Below, piece after piece: positions 23,968 to 34,775 of a DNA stretch of 64,000 nucleotides. Position numbers and translations under genes: made by a program. Within the stretch, counting starts at the first letter, position 1; the number at the start of each line of letters is the position of its first letter. The DNA is from Heliocidaris erythrogramma. Lineage: Eukaryota; Echinodermata; Echinoidea; Camarodonta; Echinometridae. The notes beneath the pieces are model-generated. The model saw nothing but the letters and a program-made list of their open reading frames with translations. It had not been told where the DNA came from and searched no databases. The DNA lies in the NCBI GenBank assembly GCA_025617745.1, contig CM046862.1:53757097-53821096 (forward strand), given 5' to 3'.

Positions 23968-24110
23968 CAAACATGGGCGTCAATCCTCACAGGAATTCTA
24001 TTCAAGTGGGGGGGGGGGGGGGGACACACCTGGATGCAACAATAGGGTGTCCCCCCCCCCCCCCCCCCACTTGAATAGAATTCCTGTGAGGATTGGCGCC
24101 CATGCCTGCA
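23968..24110. repeat. Near-perfect palindrome with G run and C run
   Basis: CAATCCTCACAGGAATTCTA and TTCAAGTGGGG..., ending GGACACACC, are mirrored after a ~17-base loop by GTGTCCCC...CACTTGAA and TAGAATTCCTGTGAGGATTG. The arms are over 60 bases with very few mismatches, including opposed runs of about 17 G and 19 C. No ORF is meaningful here; both strands translate to glycine or proline runs. Confidence 0.85.
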
Positions 24111-24159
24111 AATATCATTGTCTTGTACAAATTTCATACATCTGGGTCAAGCAAAACAA

Positions 24160-24835
24160 ATGTGGGTAAAACCGCCCCCCCCCCCCCCCACTCAGTATTA
24201 TTTAGGGTACGCGTATGCTTGTTCCCTCCCTTTGAAAGCACCCCCCTATCTCAGGGATGCCAAAATTTCTGAACCCCCCTATCGCGGGCTTTGCGCGGGC
24301 TTTCCTGCCTTGGAGACCCCCCTAAATTCAGAACACTGCTCAATGTACCCCCCTATCTCAGGTGAGCTCTCATTCCAACCCCATATCTCAGGACAGACAC
24401 CAACCCCCCTCCCAAGTAAGCTGTCATTACAATACCTTGGAAAAGATGTTTTTTATGTTCAAAATGGTATCTCAGAACTCAATGCAGTCATAAGAAACCG
24501 AACAAAAATGAAAATCTCGTGACATAAAAGTTTTTTTAATGGTAAGTCCTGTTAATAACAGTTTCAACTGATGTTACTTTCCATTTTGGCAGCCCTTTTC
24601 AAGATATTTCATAACCCCCCTTTTTTAATTTCTCAGGTGTGGAAGAGAGAGAGAAAGAAAAAGACCCCCTTTTTTAATGAAATCTCCGGGTGAAAGATAA
24701 AAAACACCCCCTTTTTTTACAATTCACGGGCCGGATTGTTTCGCCCCAAAAAATACCCCTTTACCGGATATTTTGGGAACACGCATGCGGTCCCTTCGAC
24801 CTCCGAGTGGGGGGGGGGGGGGGGGGGGGGTAAAA
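24160..24835. mobile_element. C-run-bounded element, CCCCCCTATCTCAGG word
   Basis: The left edge is a run of about 15 C followed by ACTCAGTATT and TACGCGTATGCTTGTTCCC. The right edge is the inverse, GGGAACACGCATGCG ... CTCCGAGTG followed by about 21 G. Inside, CCCCCCTATCTCAGG and fragments of it recur at least five times. The 134-codon ORF across it is an artefact of the C-rich words. Confidence 0.5.
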
Positions 24836-24837
24836 CA

Positions 24838-24962
24838 CCTTGCCCAGGGATGTAAGCATCGATCAAGGATCGAATCCAAGAGCTCTCGTATGAGAGTGAA
24901 AGACCTTCAGCATTATACCACAGTGCTTCCATCATGTATTTGTAATGTAACGATGTACAATG
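24838..24962 (-). mobile_element. tRNA-derived SINE relic
   Basis: On the minus strand CTGTGGTATAATGCTGAAGG resembles a tRNA A box, and TTGGATTCGATCCTTGATC, about 45 bases further, resembles a B box (GGTTCGATCC type). The acceptor ends do not pair, so this is not a functional tRNA gene. Confidence 0.5.
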
Positions 24963-24999
24963 TAGGCATCTAATTATACACAATTGAAGCTGCGCCTTC

Positions 25000-26340
25000 A
25001 ATTGCAATCAAAAGCCGGGTCAATAAAGGTCACAGTCATATGTCATATAAAAATATGCCGTTGCTAAAGGAAAAGAATGATAAGAAAGCTAATACTGATT
25101 TTGAAGAAAGGGGTATTTATGTATCTAAACAATGAATTATCATAAACAAGTGCCTGAGTTCATAAATTTGTAACTGTCCTATTGGTTCAAATCCAGATCA
25201 AGAATATTTTCCAGGTTGGAGGCCTCAAGTTCATGCCTGGTAGGACACTTCCTATAACAAACGAAAATGCAAATGTTCAGATAGATATCCAAGGCTTCTG
25301 AAAATCCATTGCATAAGCCAATTCATATCGAAAAAGGTACCACTGTACTTTTAGATACTCTCATCTGCTGTGTTGCCGTATTACAGTATTAACTTTCTCG
25401 TATTAACTTTGACTGCTTGGTAGGTGTTGTACTGTGGCTGTGAGCACCAAAAGCATCTTTAAAATATTGGCATTTCAGAAAGTGGCATTGTTGTAGTTTA
25501 ACATTATTTTAAAACAATGTAACAGTCTAGACATGCTAGATATCTCCATTGCAAACAGCCTGAATGATTGCATTGAAAATTATAATCATTTAAGACGATG
25601 ATCATGTTCAAATATGGTCGCTGTTAAGGCAGATTATGAATGAGAAATCTATATTTAGAAAACAGTGGCATATTTCAGTGATTTCACAACACGAAAGATA
25701 ATGTTGGTGATGATATTATTTTATAAAACTAATTTCTGACTCTACTGCTAACTGCAATTAATGTGTCGGTATTCAGTTCACGGTCATCTGTAAAATGATA
25801 AGTAAGGTACATAAGTGCCTACACCCAGTTGATATGATTGAGAGCTACATGTGTTCCACTTCCCCCCTGCAAGGAGTTCCATAAATGGATGCCATTAGAA
25901 ATCAGAAGTAAGAGAGCATCCTTTGGATAGAGGTACGGAACATTTTCAGCAGAATTCCTCTTGCAGCGATACCCGCTACTTTGAATGAGGTTGAGGATTA
26001 CTCGTCAATCAGAGTTATTACGAAGAACAGATACAATAAGGCATTGACAGACTTCAGAACTACGTACCGAACTATACTAACTTGAATTCCCTCTATAGGG
26101 TGAAGTGAGGATTCACTCATCATCTTCATCCTAACCATAGAGACATTACTCAAGCATTGCAAAATATTCTATTCTCTTCTAACATAGAGGTGGAGGTATA
26201 GATGACACCTATATCCCCATCCTAAGTTCTGACTTTATTCTTCCAAACCAAACCGGCGGAGGTTTTGATAATCTCCTCACCTTGACCCTCTCAGCCTGTG
26301 ATTCAAGCCAGATAAGAGTATTACTATAGTACGAGTCTGT
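25000..26340. other. No gene recognised
   Basis: Unique-looking sequence. On the minus strand near 25,870-25,990 a short stretch translates to NGIHLWNSL, faintly like the 'WNSLP' C-terminus of LINE proteins, but it is too short to call. Nothing else is supported. Confidence 0.35.
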
Positions 26341-26342
26341 TA

Positions 26343-27641
26343 CACTGTTAGAACGTTGATTAATATTTTTAATCTTGTTGGTTAAAATTTTAATCAACCG
26401 AGGATTACCAGGTGAACCACACATTTGTAGGTTAAAACTTTAATCAACGGCCTGTTGATTAAAGTTTAACCTGTGGTCGATTAAAAGTTTTAATCATTTG
26501 TTGGTTAATCGTATTTTGCTCAACGTTGGTTAAATCGGTGTTGATTAAACTAAAACATATTGTTGGTTAAATGTTTAACCATTTGTTGGTTAGTTTTATT
26601 TTGTTGGTTAAATGTTTAACCATTTGTTTGTTAATATTTTGCTCAACATTGATTAAAATGGTGTTGATTAATTGTTGGTTAAATGTTTAACCATTTGTTG
26701 GTTAGATTTATTTGATGAGAAACTCCCCGGAGAAACTCTTTTCATATCTGTAATTGTTGTCTAGCTAGCCTTATAAAGAAATATATCTACTCAGTGATCT
26801 ACTTTCAGCGGTTTGGTAAGTTCGACCTGCTCAGACCTGGACTAGACTTGACTAAGCCAGGCCCACAGGTAGACTACGCCTACGCCTACATTGGTGCTTA
26901 TATCTTTTTTTCAAAAAACTGTTCTAGTTTCAGTGTTTGTCATATTGCCCTGTCCGCGAAATATGGACATGCGCGAAGTTGAACACACCGCCATACCACC
27001 GGCGTCGCCTCCTCCCTACCATAGGCGCAGTCAGTAGATCTACCGGTGGGCCTGGCTTAGCCAGGTCTAGTCCAGATCGAGCAGGTTGAACTTGCTCCCA
27101 AGCCGTTTAAATTAGAAAGAAAGAGCACACTCTAGATCTATTTCTTCCCAAGATTAAGCTAGACAACAATCACATAATATGAAGAAGAGTTTCTCATCTT
27201 CAAACACGCCGACAAACTCTTTGAAAGTCCCCAATCATTCAGCGACTTGAATGACAATGCCTTCCATTTTTTTATCGCATACAATTTCTGTGATAGATTT
27301 GTGTGCAGCGAATTTGTTCCAAATCCATATGCGCATGCGCTGTTCGGTCACGCGATTGGTATTTTAATCAACTTTGATCAAACTTTTAACCAACAAAAAG
27401 ATAAAGTGTCTTGACAGTTAGCACTATCAGTTTGGCGGGAAAGCAGAGAACACTGTTTTTAATCAATGTTGGTTACAAAGTAACCAACAAGATTAAAAAA
27501 AATAATTTTAATCAACAATATTTTTAACCCACGCAAAATTAAAAGTCATTTTTAACCAACATTCATTTTATAACCAATTTTGAGCGATTTTTAATCAACA
27601 TTTTTTTAATCCGTAGTTTTTTAATACATGTTTTAACAGTG
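26343..27641. mobile_element. 1.3-kb foldback element, TTGGTTAA word, TA duplication
   Basis: It begins CACTGTTAGAACGTTGATTA and ends with the inverse TTTTAACAGTG, flanked on both sides by TA (26,341-42 and 27,642-43). The subterminal zones (26,360-26,710 and 27,360-27,630) are crowded with GTTGATTAAAATTTTAATC, TTGGTTAAATGTTTAACCA and related palindromes. A second, non-word inverted repeat lies inside: TGCTCAGACCTGGACTAGAC and TAAGCCAGGCCCAC against its inverse around 27,045-27,095, followed by matching GAGAAACTC...GAGTTTCTC further out. Almost the entire element can pair with itself. No transposase is encoded. Confidence 0.75.
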
Positions 27642-27643
27642 TA

Positions 27644-28690
27644 GTAGGGTGGACAGAGACCTCTCCAATGTCACTCTCTATGCCTGAGTAGCAGGGATGG
27701 GAGACGTTCCACACAACTACCAAACTTCTCTACTCTAATTTAATTTAATATCCAGACAAAACATAAAAGTTATTATGCAGTGAAGCTTATGTTCAGAATC
27801 CACATATTTCTCAATACTGATGTCAACAATTGTGCATGCTTTGTACATTTACTACATGAATATGTAAATATGCAACTATGCATTTGTATTTTATACACAT
27901 TCTGTTAATCTTCTCTCTCTCTCTCTCTCTCTCTCTTTTCTCTTTCCTTCTCCCTCCCTGCCTAGCTATCATTTTGTTACTACCGTTCCTACTATTACTG
28001 TATTAACTGTTTTAGATTTGTATTTATACAGTACTAATGTACTATGTAAAGCGAAGTAAAAAAAAAAATCCATAAGTGAAATAAACAAAACAAAGGCTTT
28101 AACCAGTCGCTATGTACGAGGGGAACATAGTCAATGCCGTACTAAAGATGTGTAGTACATACAGACGCATAAAACGGCTGTGCACGCGTTCATGACCAAT
28201 GCAAAATTTTCGTTTGGCAAGTTCAGATGGATGAGAACATTGTTCAAAAGAAAAGCTAAAAAACAAAACAAGAGCTGTATATTTGGGCAAAAGCGTTTTT
28301 TGATCTTGTAGAAAATGTATTGCTAATGATTATTCACTCCTAAGATTATATCGATTAATTTCCTTTTTTCATAAATTGTCCGTTGAACAGAGGGGTCAAA
28401 TACCGCATTCTGCGTACAATATTATATTCTGCAGCCTGTAGATCTTGTGCCTCTTACTTTTCATACGTCACTTGGGGGTTAGCCAATCAGCTCACGAGTT
28501 TTAAGGAACGATCCCAAAACCTCTACTTTTCCCCTTTTTCACCAAAACGAGACACAATTTGGACAATCGATTGGCAGATTCGTGATTAGAAGGCAAAACT
28601 ACATGGAAAGAGCACCCATTTTCTCTCTAATTTAGTCAACCTTTAAAGCACACACACCAAAAAATGCACTCAAAAGGGCTGCTTGAAATA
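27644..28690. other. No gene recognised; (CT)n at 27,911-27,935
   Basis: AT-rich sequence with a CT dinucleotide run and T/C-rich stretch. The small ORFs at 28,099 and 28,383 have no recognisable features. Confidence 0.4.
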
Positions 28691-29865
28691 GATGTAATGG
28701 GTACTAAGTATTTCCACATCGTTGAATTACAGATATGTGTTATTACTATGATAATAGCCTGAGCGATCGCTTGACATTCAACTTTGTGGCAGTCAGGGAG
28801 GATATGATATCCAGGGTCATAGCTAACAGGGAAAATACATCATTTCAGGTTGTGGAGACCCTTACTTTTCACACGTTAATAATGCACCATTACGTTTCTA
28901 TAGCAAAAAACATTTTTGGACATGCCGGTGACTTCCAATGACTCATATTTTGCTTTCAATCAAACGGGCACCCCAAAATACATATAGTTAAATGGTTACA
29001 CTTTGTTTTTTTCATATTGAATTACAAATATATGGTGTTTTCTAAAATTCCAGTCCTTGGTGTGTAACCATGGTAACCCTAGTGGTCATGCCCACTTCCA
29101 ACTTTATGTAAAATAGGAAGAATCTGAGAGCTGAGGGCCCTAGCTAACAGAAAAACATGATTTAAGATTGTGCAGACAGTTGTCTTCTATTTTGTATTGA
29201 TAAATCATAGATATTTTCCACAAATACCAGCATTTTGTGGGACCGTTTCCAGAGCAACGGCCCTTTCTTACACGCCCGTGACTTCAAATGATTCAGATTG
29301 TGGTTGGAATCAGTGGGGCAGCTTGCAATACCATATATTTTATGCTGTTAAATGACATATATGATATTTTCTAAATTCCAGTATTTTGTTATGTGTTACC
29401 AACTTTATGTAAAATAGGAAGAAAATGAGGGCTGAGGGTCCTAGCTAATAAAAAAAATATAATCTAAGATTGTGTAGACACCTCTCTGTCAATTTTGTAC
29501 CAATAAGTTTAGAAATTTTTCCAAAATATCCACTTCTTATGATACCGTTTCCATAGTAACGGCCAATTTTTGACATGAGCGTGACTTCAAATGACCTAGA
29601 TTTTAGTTTCAATCAATCAGGAAGCTAAAACTACATATATTTAGATGCTTACCAGTAAACTTTCAAATTTCTGAATTAGAAATATTAGGTATTTTAGTAA
29701 ATTCCTATATTTCCTTGATGCGTTACCATGGTAACGGCCCTGGCGGCAACACCCACCATTAACTGTATGGTAAACAGGCAGATTCTGATAGCCGAGGGTC
29801 CCAGCTATACCAGGAAAACATCACTAAAAAATTGTGCCTAAGGGGGGGGGGGGGGAGCTGGTCTA
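28690..29865 (-). repeat. Right inverted arm: three or more X-box subrepeats
   Basis: Inverse copies of the subrepeat at 17.1 kb, with period about 330-370 bp: GAGGGTCCCAGCTATACC, GTAACGGCCAATTTTTGACA, CGTGACTTCAAATGACC, ACTGTATGGTAAACAGGCAG. X-box-like words: GTAACCATGGTAAC at 29,064-29,077 and GTTACCATGGTAAC at 29,722-29,735. The arm is about twice as long as the left arm, so the subrepeat number differs. Confidence 0.75.
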
Positions 29866-31940
29866 CGTTGGCCCACAGACAAATATAAATATAAAACAGT
29901 AAAGCGGTGACATATATTTTATTTCAAATGAAAAGACAAACAACAGAAGAGTGGTCATATGTCATTTAGCAAATCGAATAACCAAGATCCCAATAGATAC
30001 TTGGATACTTACTGCCTGTGAAACGTAGATCAGATGCAGGAGAAAGAGATCAAGAGTAATATTAGTGTATATTATGATTACCTCGTTTCTTCCCAGATTT
30101 TCCCCTTAAAATTGGCTCACTTTATTGTTACTTTACTTAATTGTCATGCATTTTCATACTGATAATACATGTTTACATTGAGCTACAAAACCTTTCTCTA
30201 TAACATCGCACACAAAGGCAAGATAGATACTTATAAATCATACACCTCTGTTATTTCTGAGTATATATTAAAAAAAATAATAATAATATAACATTGTAAA
30301 GCGGTGATAGAAATTTTATATCAACTTAAAAGAAAAAAAAAACAACATAGGAATCGTCATATTTTCTATTCAGCGAAACGAATAACCAGGATTCCAATAT
30401 TCTGGATACTTACCGACTGTATAACGTAGATTAGAAGCAGGAGAAAAGGTATCAAAAGCATTATTAGCATCTATTACGATCACTTCGTTTCTTTATCGAT
30501 TTTCCCCTTTAAACTGCCTCATTGTATTGTTACTTTTACTTATATTTCCATGCATTTATGACTTACTGACACGTTATACGTTTACTGTGAGGTACAAACA
30601 CATCTATTAGTTCGCACAAATACCCAATATTATGGAAGGTTTACACGTATATCAAAATAAGATGGATAAAGCTTAGACTTATCTACTTTTTCACAATACA
30701 AAATATATACATGTAAAATTGTAAAGCGGTGATAGAAATGTTATATCAATTGAAAAGAAAAACAACAACAACACAAGACTGGTCATATTTCATTAAGCAA
30801 ATCAGATAACCAGGATCTCAATAGTCTTGATACTTACCGTCTGTGCCACGTAGATTGGGGGAAGGAGAAAGATTTTAAGAGCAATATAAGCATATATTAT
30901 GATTACTTCGTCTCTTTCTCGATTTCCCGCCTCGAAATTGGCTCATTTTATTGATACTTGACTTATATTTTCATGCATTGACTACTTACTGATGACATAT
31001 GTTTATAGTGAGCTACAAAACCTATCTCTATTATTTTGCAAACAAACCACATTTTATGAAAGGTCTACACGTTTATCGAGGTTAGGTAGATAGATCATAC
31101 ACTCATGCAGTTTCTGAGTACATAAAAGATATGAACGCAAAATGTGAAACCGCACGTGATAAAAATTATATTTTGATTAAAAAGGAAAACTCCAGAGGAA
31201 TGTTCACACTCTATCATGGATATCAAATAACCAGGACTCCAGGAGGCTGGATACTTACAGTCTGTACAACGTAGATCAGGAGCAGGCGATACAAGATAAA
31301 AAAATAGAGTTAGCATAATATTATACAGGTGCATTACAATTATTTTTCTTCTTTCTCGAAACGGACACTTGAAATTGGGCCGCTTTAAATTGAGATTTTG
31401 TTCTTCATGTTTCATGAATTGACTACCCACTTACATGTTGTGCGTTTACAATGAGGTAGAAAATTGTAATATGTAAAACGAATACCCCATCTTATGAAAG
31501 GTTTACACGTTTAGCAAGGTCAGAGAGATAAATCATACACGTATATAATTTCTGAGTGTATAAAAGATTTACAAATCCAAATTGTAAAGCTGGTGATAGG
31601 AATTATATATCAAGTGAAAAGGAAAACGCAAAGAAATATTGTCGTATTTCATTAAGCGAATCGAATAAAACCAGGATTCCAAAAAATCTGGATAAATACG
31701 GACTGTACATCGTAGATCACAGGCAGGAGAAAAGAGATCAATTCATTTCTTTCGCGATTTCCCCCTTAACATTGGACTATTTTAGTTAATTTTCTTATAT
31801 TTTCATGCATTTACTACTGACATGTTATATGCTTACAGTGAGGTGCAAAACTTTCCATTATTGTGCACCCCGTCTTTAGTTCTACAAGTTTATCAAGGTA
31901 AGATAGGTAAATCATACACTTATGTTATTTCTGAGTATAC

Positions 31941-32163
31941 GTGTCGTGATCTAGTGGATACGTCACCGGACTGTGGAGCACTCTCCTCCACCCAGGGGAA
32001 GTAAATGGGTACCCGGTAGGAAGAAAATCCTTGAATGCTTTAGTGCCTATCATTGCAGCTCTGCTAAAGCCGGGGTAATAATGTGATACTTTTTATTAAT
32101 CGCAGTAGAATATATTTGTATAGTAGCTGCGCTATATAAATGGACATATTATTATTATTATTA
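31941..32163 (+). mobile_element. tRNA-derived SINE with (ATT)n tail
   Basis: The head GTGTCGTGATCTAGTGGATA resembles a tRNA A box with the D-arm, followed by CACCGGACTGTGGAGCACT. The body contains CCAGGGGAAGTAAATGGGTA, CCCGGTAGGAAG, CTTGAATGCTTT and GCTAAAGCCGGGGTAATAAT. The 3' end is ATAAATGGACATATTATTAT plus ATT repeats. The B box is degenerate or lost. It is inserted in a ~410-bp array unit. The body matches my memory of a common sea-urchin SINE, which supports the organism guess. Confidence 0.8.
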
Positions 32164-32715
32164 TATAAAATATATAAATTCAAATTGTTATCAAAGCCGG
32201 TGATAGGAATTATCTATCAATTGAAAAGAACTAAAAATGGTCATATTTCATTAGGCGAATCAAATAACCAGGATGCCAAAAGTATGGATACTTACAGGCT
32301 GTATAACGTAGATCAGAGGCAGGAGAAAAGGTATCAAGAGCAATATTAACATATATACTACGATCAATTCGTTCTTTCTCTATTTCCCCCTTTACATTTG
32401 CCCATGTTATTGTAACCTTACTTATATTTGCATGCATTTATTACTGACACGTTATATGTTCACAATTAGGTACCAAACCGATTTCTATTATTTGGCACAT
32501 ATACCCCATCTTACGAAAGGTCTACACGTTTATCAAGCTTAGATAGATAAATTTTACACTTGTGTAATTTCTCAGTATATAAAAGATATAAATTTAAAAT
32601 TATAAATGCAGTGATAGAAATGTTGTATCAATTGAAAAGAAAATAACAACAGAAGAATGATCATATTTCATTTTGCGAATCGAATAACCAAGATTCCAAT
32701 AGTCTGGATACTTAC

Positions 32716-32811
32716 TGCCTGTGCAACATAGGTCAGGGGCAGGAGAGAAAAGAACAAGAACAGAGTTAGCATAAACGCGTGCATTGCAATCAAGTTTCTT
32801 CTTTCTCGATA
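32716..32811 (-). other. Candidate cassette exon (hydrophobic helix), intact copy
   Basis: On the minus strand the acceptor-like GGTGGCAG is followed by 96 bases (32 codons, no stop), which end at the donor GTAAGTATCC, again phase 0 at both ends. The peptide starts YRERRNLIAMHAFMLTLF and continues LFFSLLPLTYVAQA: basic residues, then a hydrophobic segment with a central LP. This pattern loosely resembles the end of intracellular loop 3 plus helix 6 of rhodopsin-like receptors, but it lacks the usual CW-P. Sister copies at 12.5, 14.3 and 31.3 kb have the same start but carry stops or frameshifts. No receptor gene is recognised around it. Confidence 0.3.
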
Positions 32812-32837
32812 CTGCCACCATCTTATGTTAGAGGGCA

Positions 32838-33380
32838 ATCCAACCTTCTTAATAAGATGATTTGTGTGAAAGCAGGAAAAAGGGAAAACAGGATGGTGAA
32901 AGTTTGAAAGAAAACGGACAAGGACTAAGAAAGTTATGGATGTTTGAAAAATGAGATCACTACATCTGTGCGAATCTCAAATTGGCAATTTGGTGACACG
33001 ATTGTGACATTTTTGTGGACAACTTTCTCATCTGTCGTACGCAAAAAAATATCATTAATTTTTGGTTTTCTTCGAGACGCTTTCATCCTCGGGGCAGTAC
33101 TCAAAATAGATTGGAGAAAAGAATCCTACTGAGTAATACATTTTAAAAAATGACATTTAAGTCATTTTGTGTGTTGGAGTGAATGGGGGAGTTGTCCACA
33201 GCTACATCACAGTGACATTACCTATTCGGCCAATTTGAAATTCCCACATGTATAGTGATTACAACTTTCAAAAATTCATAACTTTCTTATTGCTTGTCCG
33301 ATTTCGTTCAAACTTTCACCAATCTTCTTCTCTGACTTTTCCTCTTTCTTTCAAAGCAACTTGCTATTAAGGTTGGATTT
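32838..33380. mobile_element. TIR element with ~120-bp inverted ends
   Basis: Ends AATCCAACCTTCTTAATAAG and, inverted, CTATTAAGGTTGGATT. The repeats extend through GGTGAAAGTTTGAAAGAAAA / CGTTCAAACTTTCACC and AGAAAGTTATG / CATAACTTTCTTATTGC. The interior shows no transposase; the ORF at 32,944 has no recognisable features. It replaced or deleted part of an array-2 unit. Confidence 0.7.
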
Positions 33381-33689
33381 TCACGCTTATCAAGGTCAGA
33401 CTTTCTGGGTACAGAAAAGATATAAATCCAAAGTGCAAAGCTGGTGACAGGAAATATATATCAAACTGAAATTAAAAACCCTTAGAAGAATGGCTATATT
33501 TCATCAAGCTGAAAAAATAACCAGGTTCAAAAGGTTGGATACTTATTGTCTGTACAACGTACATCAGAGGTAGGAGACGAGAGCTTAAAATTTAACAATA
33601 TTTTCATGAAACTTATATGCTGCAGAGCAAAGGAATCGATGACACAGATTTTTTTCCCCCGATGGTTGAAGCCTTTAAAAAGGAAATTG

Positions 33690-34345
33690 TATGCAGTATA
33701 TCCTTTATCATTACCTATACAAGGCATTTCAGCTACATAATAAAAAGGAGTATTCTGCACGCTACTCCAAACCCGTTACCGGAGGGGGCAATATTTTCCA
33801 TATTACCCTCTTCCGGGTTTTCACCATAGACCACTTGGGCAAACACTTTGCCATATTCAACCCTTTTTACCCAATTATTTATATCAAAGTGCATATGCGC
33901 AGTATTAATTGTGTACGCGTTTAACTGTACAAATGCTTAAACAATGGATACGAGCAGTAACAATATATGTTACCATTGCTTGGCCCGGATTACACACCTG
34001 TATGAATAACCTAAAATTAGACGAATTGACAGGCAAACAGACTTCTTTGTAAGTCCTACAAAAATAGTCATATGCATGATATACATAAAAATAATAATAT
34101 TGGCTGGCTCGACTTTCGGTGAATATCGAAATTATTGTCTTAAAAAGTACCATATTGCCCTCGTCTTCGACTTCGGGGCAATATGATTCTGTTGCAGGCA
34201 ATATATTCTGATATCCCCCTCAATGCTAGAGAATATTATATAATTATTACCCTTACAAGGCATTTTAGATGCAAAATAAAAAGCCGTATTCCGCACACTA
34301 CTCCAACTCCATTACCGGAGGGGGGAATATTTTCCATATTGTCCC
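33690..34345. repeat. Direct repeats with CCGGAGGGGG core and GTCTTCGAC block
   Basis: Two copies of CAAGGCATTT...ACTCCAA...TTACCGGAGGGGG followed by AATATTTTCCATATT lie at about 33,715-33,810 and 34,255-34,345. Between them, 33,985-34,185 carries the GACAGGCAAACAGAC to CTCGTCTTCGAC block that recurs at 37,455-37,650. There is no gene. Confidence 0.6.
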
Positions 34346-34396
34346 GAATTTAAACGCTCCGAGCCTTATTGGAAGGGCGTACTAAGTGCTTATTGT

Positions 34397-34416
34397 ATTG
34401 TATTGTATTGTATTGA
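34397..34416. repeat. (TATTG)n microsatellite
   Basis: Four to five perfect TATTG units immediately outside the left arm of the recombinase-bearing unit. Confidence 0.9.
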
Positions 34417-34481
34417 ATGGGGTCATCCCTACAGCTAGAAGGTCCGATAGACCGACACCCAATAGATAGAAGGTTCTATAG

Positions 34482-34740
34482 ACCCAAACGAAGAAGCTTG
34501 GTGGGAGGAATTTTAATTTGTAAACAAATTTTTAAGCATTTTACTCCCAGTGCTAAAGATCGTATGCCCGATCTGTAATGAAAAACACAAGTCAGAAAAA
34601 ATTGGAACCAGCGGGATTCGAACCTGTTATCTACTGCTTGCCGGGCAGCGACAGTAACCACCAGGCTATTCTGATTCACGGCCAAGTCACGATGAACTGG
34701 AATCAAATACCCAAGATCCTCTTCTTTTGGGCTCATTAAT
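34482..34740 (-). mobile_element. tRNA-derived SINE-like copy A
   Basis: On the minus strand the A-box-like TAGCCTGGTGGTTACTG and the B-box GGTTCGAATCCC are spaced as in a tRNA, with an anticodon-like stem CTGC/GCAG between them, followed by GCTGGTTCCA. The 5' acceptor strand does not pair with the 3' strand, so it is a SINE head rather than a tRNA gene. The tail runs to AAGCTTCTTCGTTTGGG. Confidence 0.65.
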
Positions 34741-34775
34741 ATTCAAACGGTCCGCCGTAGACAATGGTTAGTAAA

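Larger units (their letters stand above)
17090..29880. mobile_element. ~12.7-kb foldback-like element between the two arrays
   Basis: The left array stops in TATATAAAAGATATA and a unit resumes near 29,885 in matching order, so array 2 looks like the continuation of array 1. The intervening DNA has inverted ends. On the left, about 25 bases containing CCATGGGCAAGTAACC, a C run, AGGCAAAATTTTAAATGATG, then CTGTTAGCTAG and CCCTCAGCTATCAGAATCTG. On the right is the inverse of the same series, through a G run to AGCTGGTCTACGTTGGCCCA. Homology continues inward for more than 500 bases as tandem subrepeats. The interior is a mosaic of gene-free tandem repeats, a hairpin and retroelement insertions. 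Sea-urchin foldback (TU-type) elements with long, internally repeated inverted ends are known; this resembles that class in architecture. An ATATA word flanks both sides, but a target duplication is not certain. Confidence 0.55.
29880..33600. repeat. Tandem array 2 of the ~410-bp unit
   Basis: Copies of the same unit and orientation as array 1; the GGATACTTAC word lies near 30,005, 30,405, 30,830, 31,250, 31,690, 32,290, 32,710 and 33,540. Regular steps of 400-440 bases are broken only where a SINE (31,941-32,163) and a TIR element (32,838-33,380) have inserted. The copies are diverged from each other, so recent homogenisation is not obvious. Confidence 0.85.

Noticed and set aside
24118..24522. 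134-codon proline-rich ORF
   Set aside because: It is produced by C runs and the CCCCCCTATCTC word; composition explains it.
33527..33924. Several overlapping 64-77-codon ORFs around 33.5-33.9 kb
   Set aside because: They overlap on both strands and coincide with array-unit and dispersed-repeat sequence.
34600..34680. Functional tRNA gene on the minus strand
   Set aside because: A and B boxes are present but the acceptor stem strands do not pair, and a second, rearranged copy lies nearby; SINE head is the better explanation.
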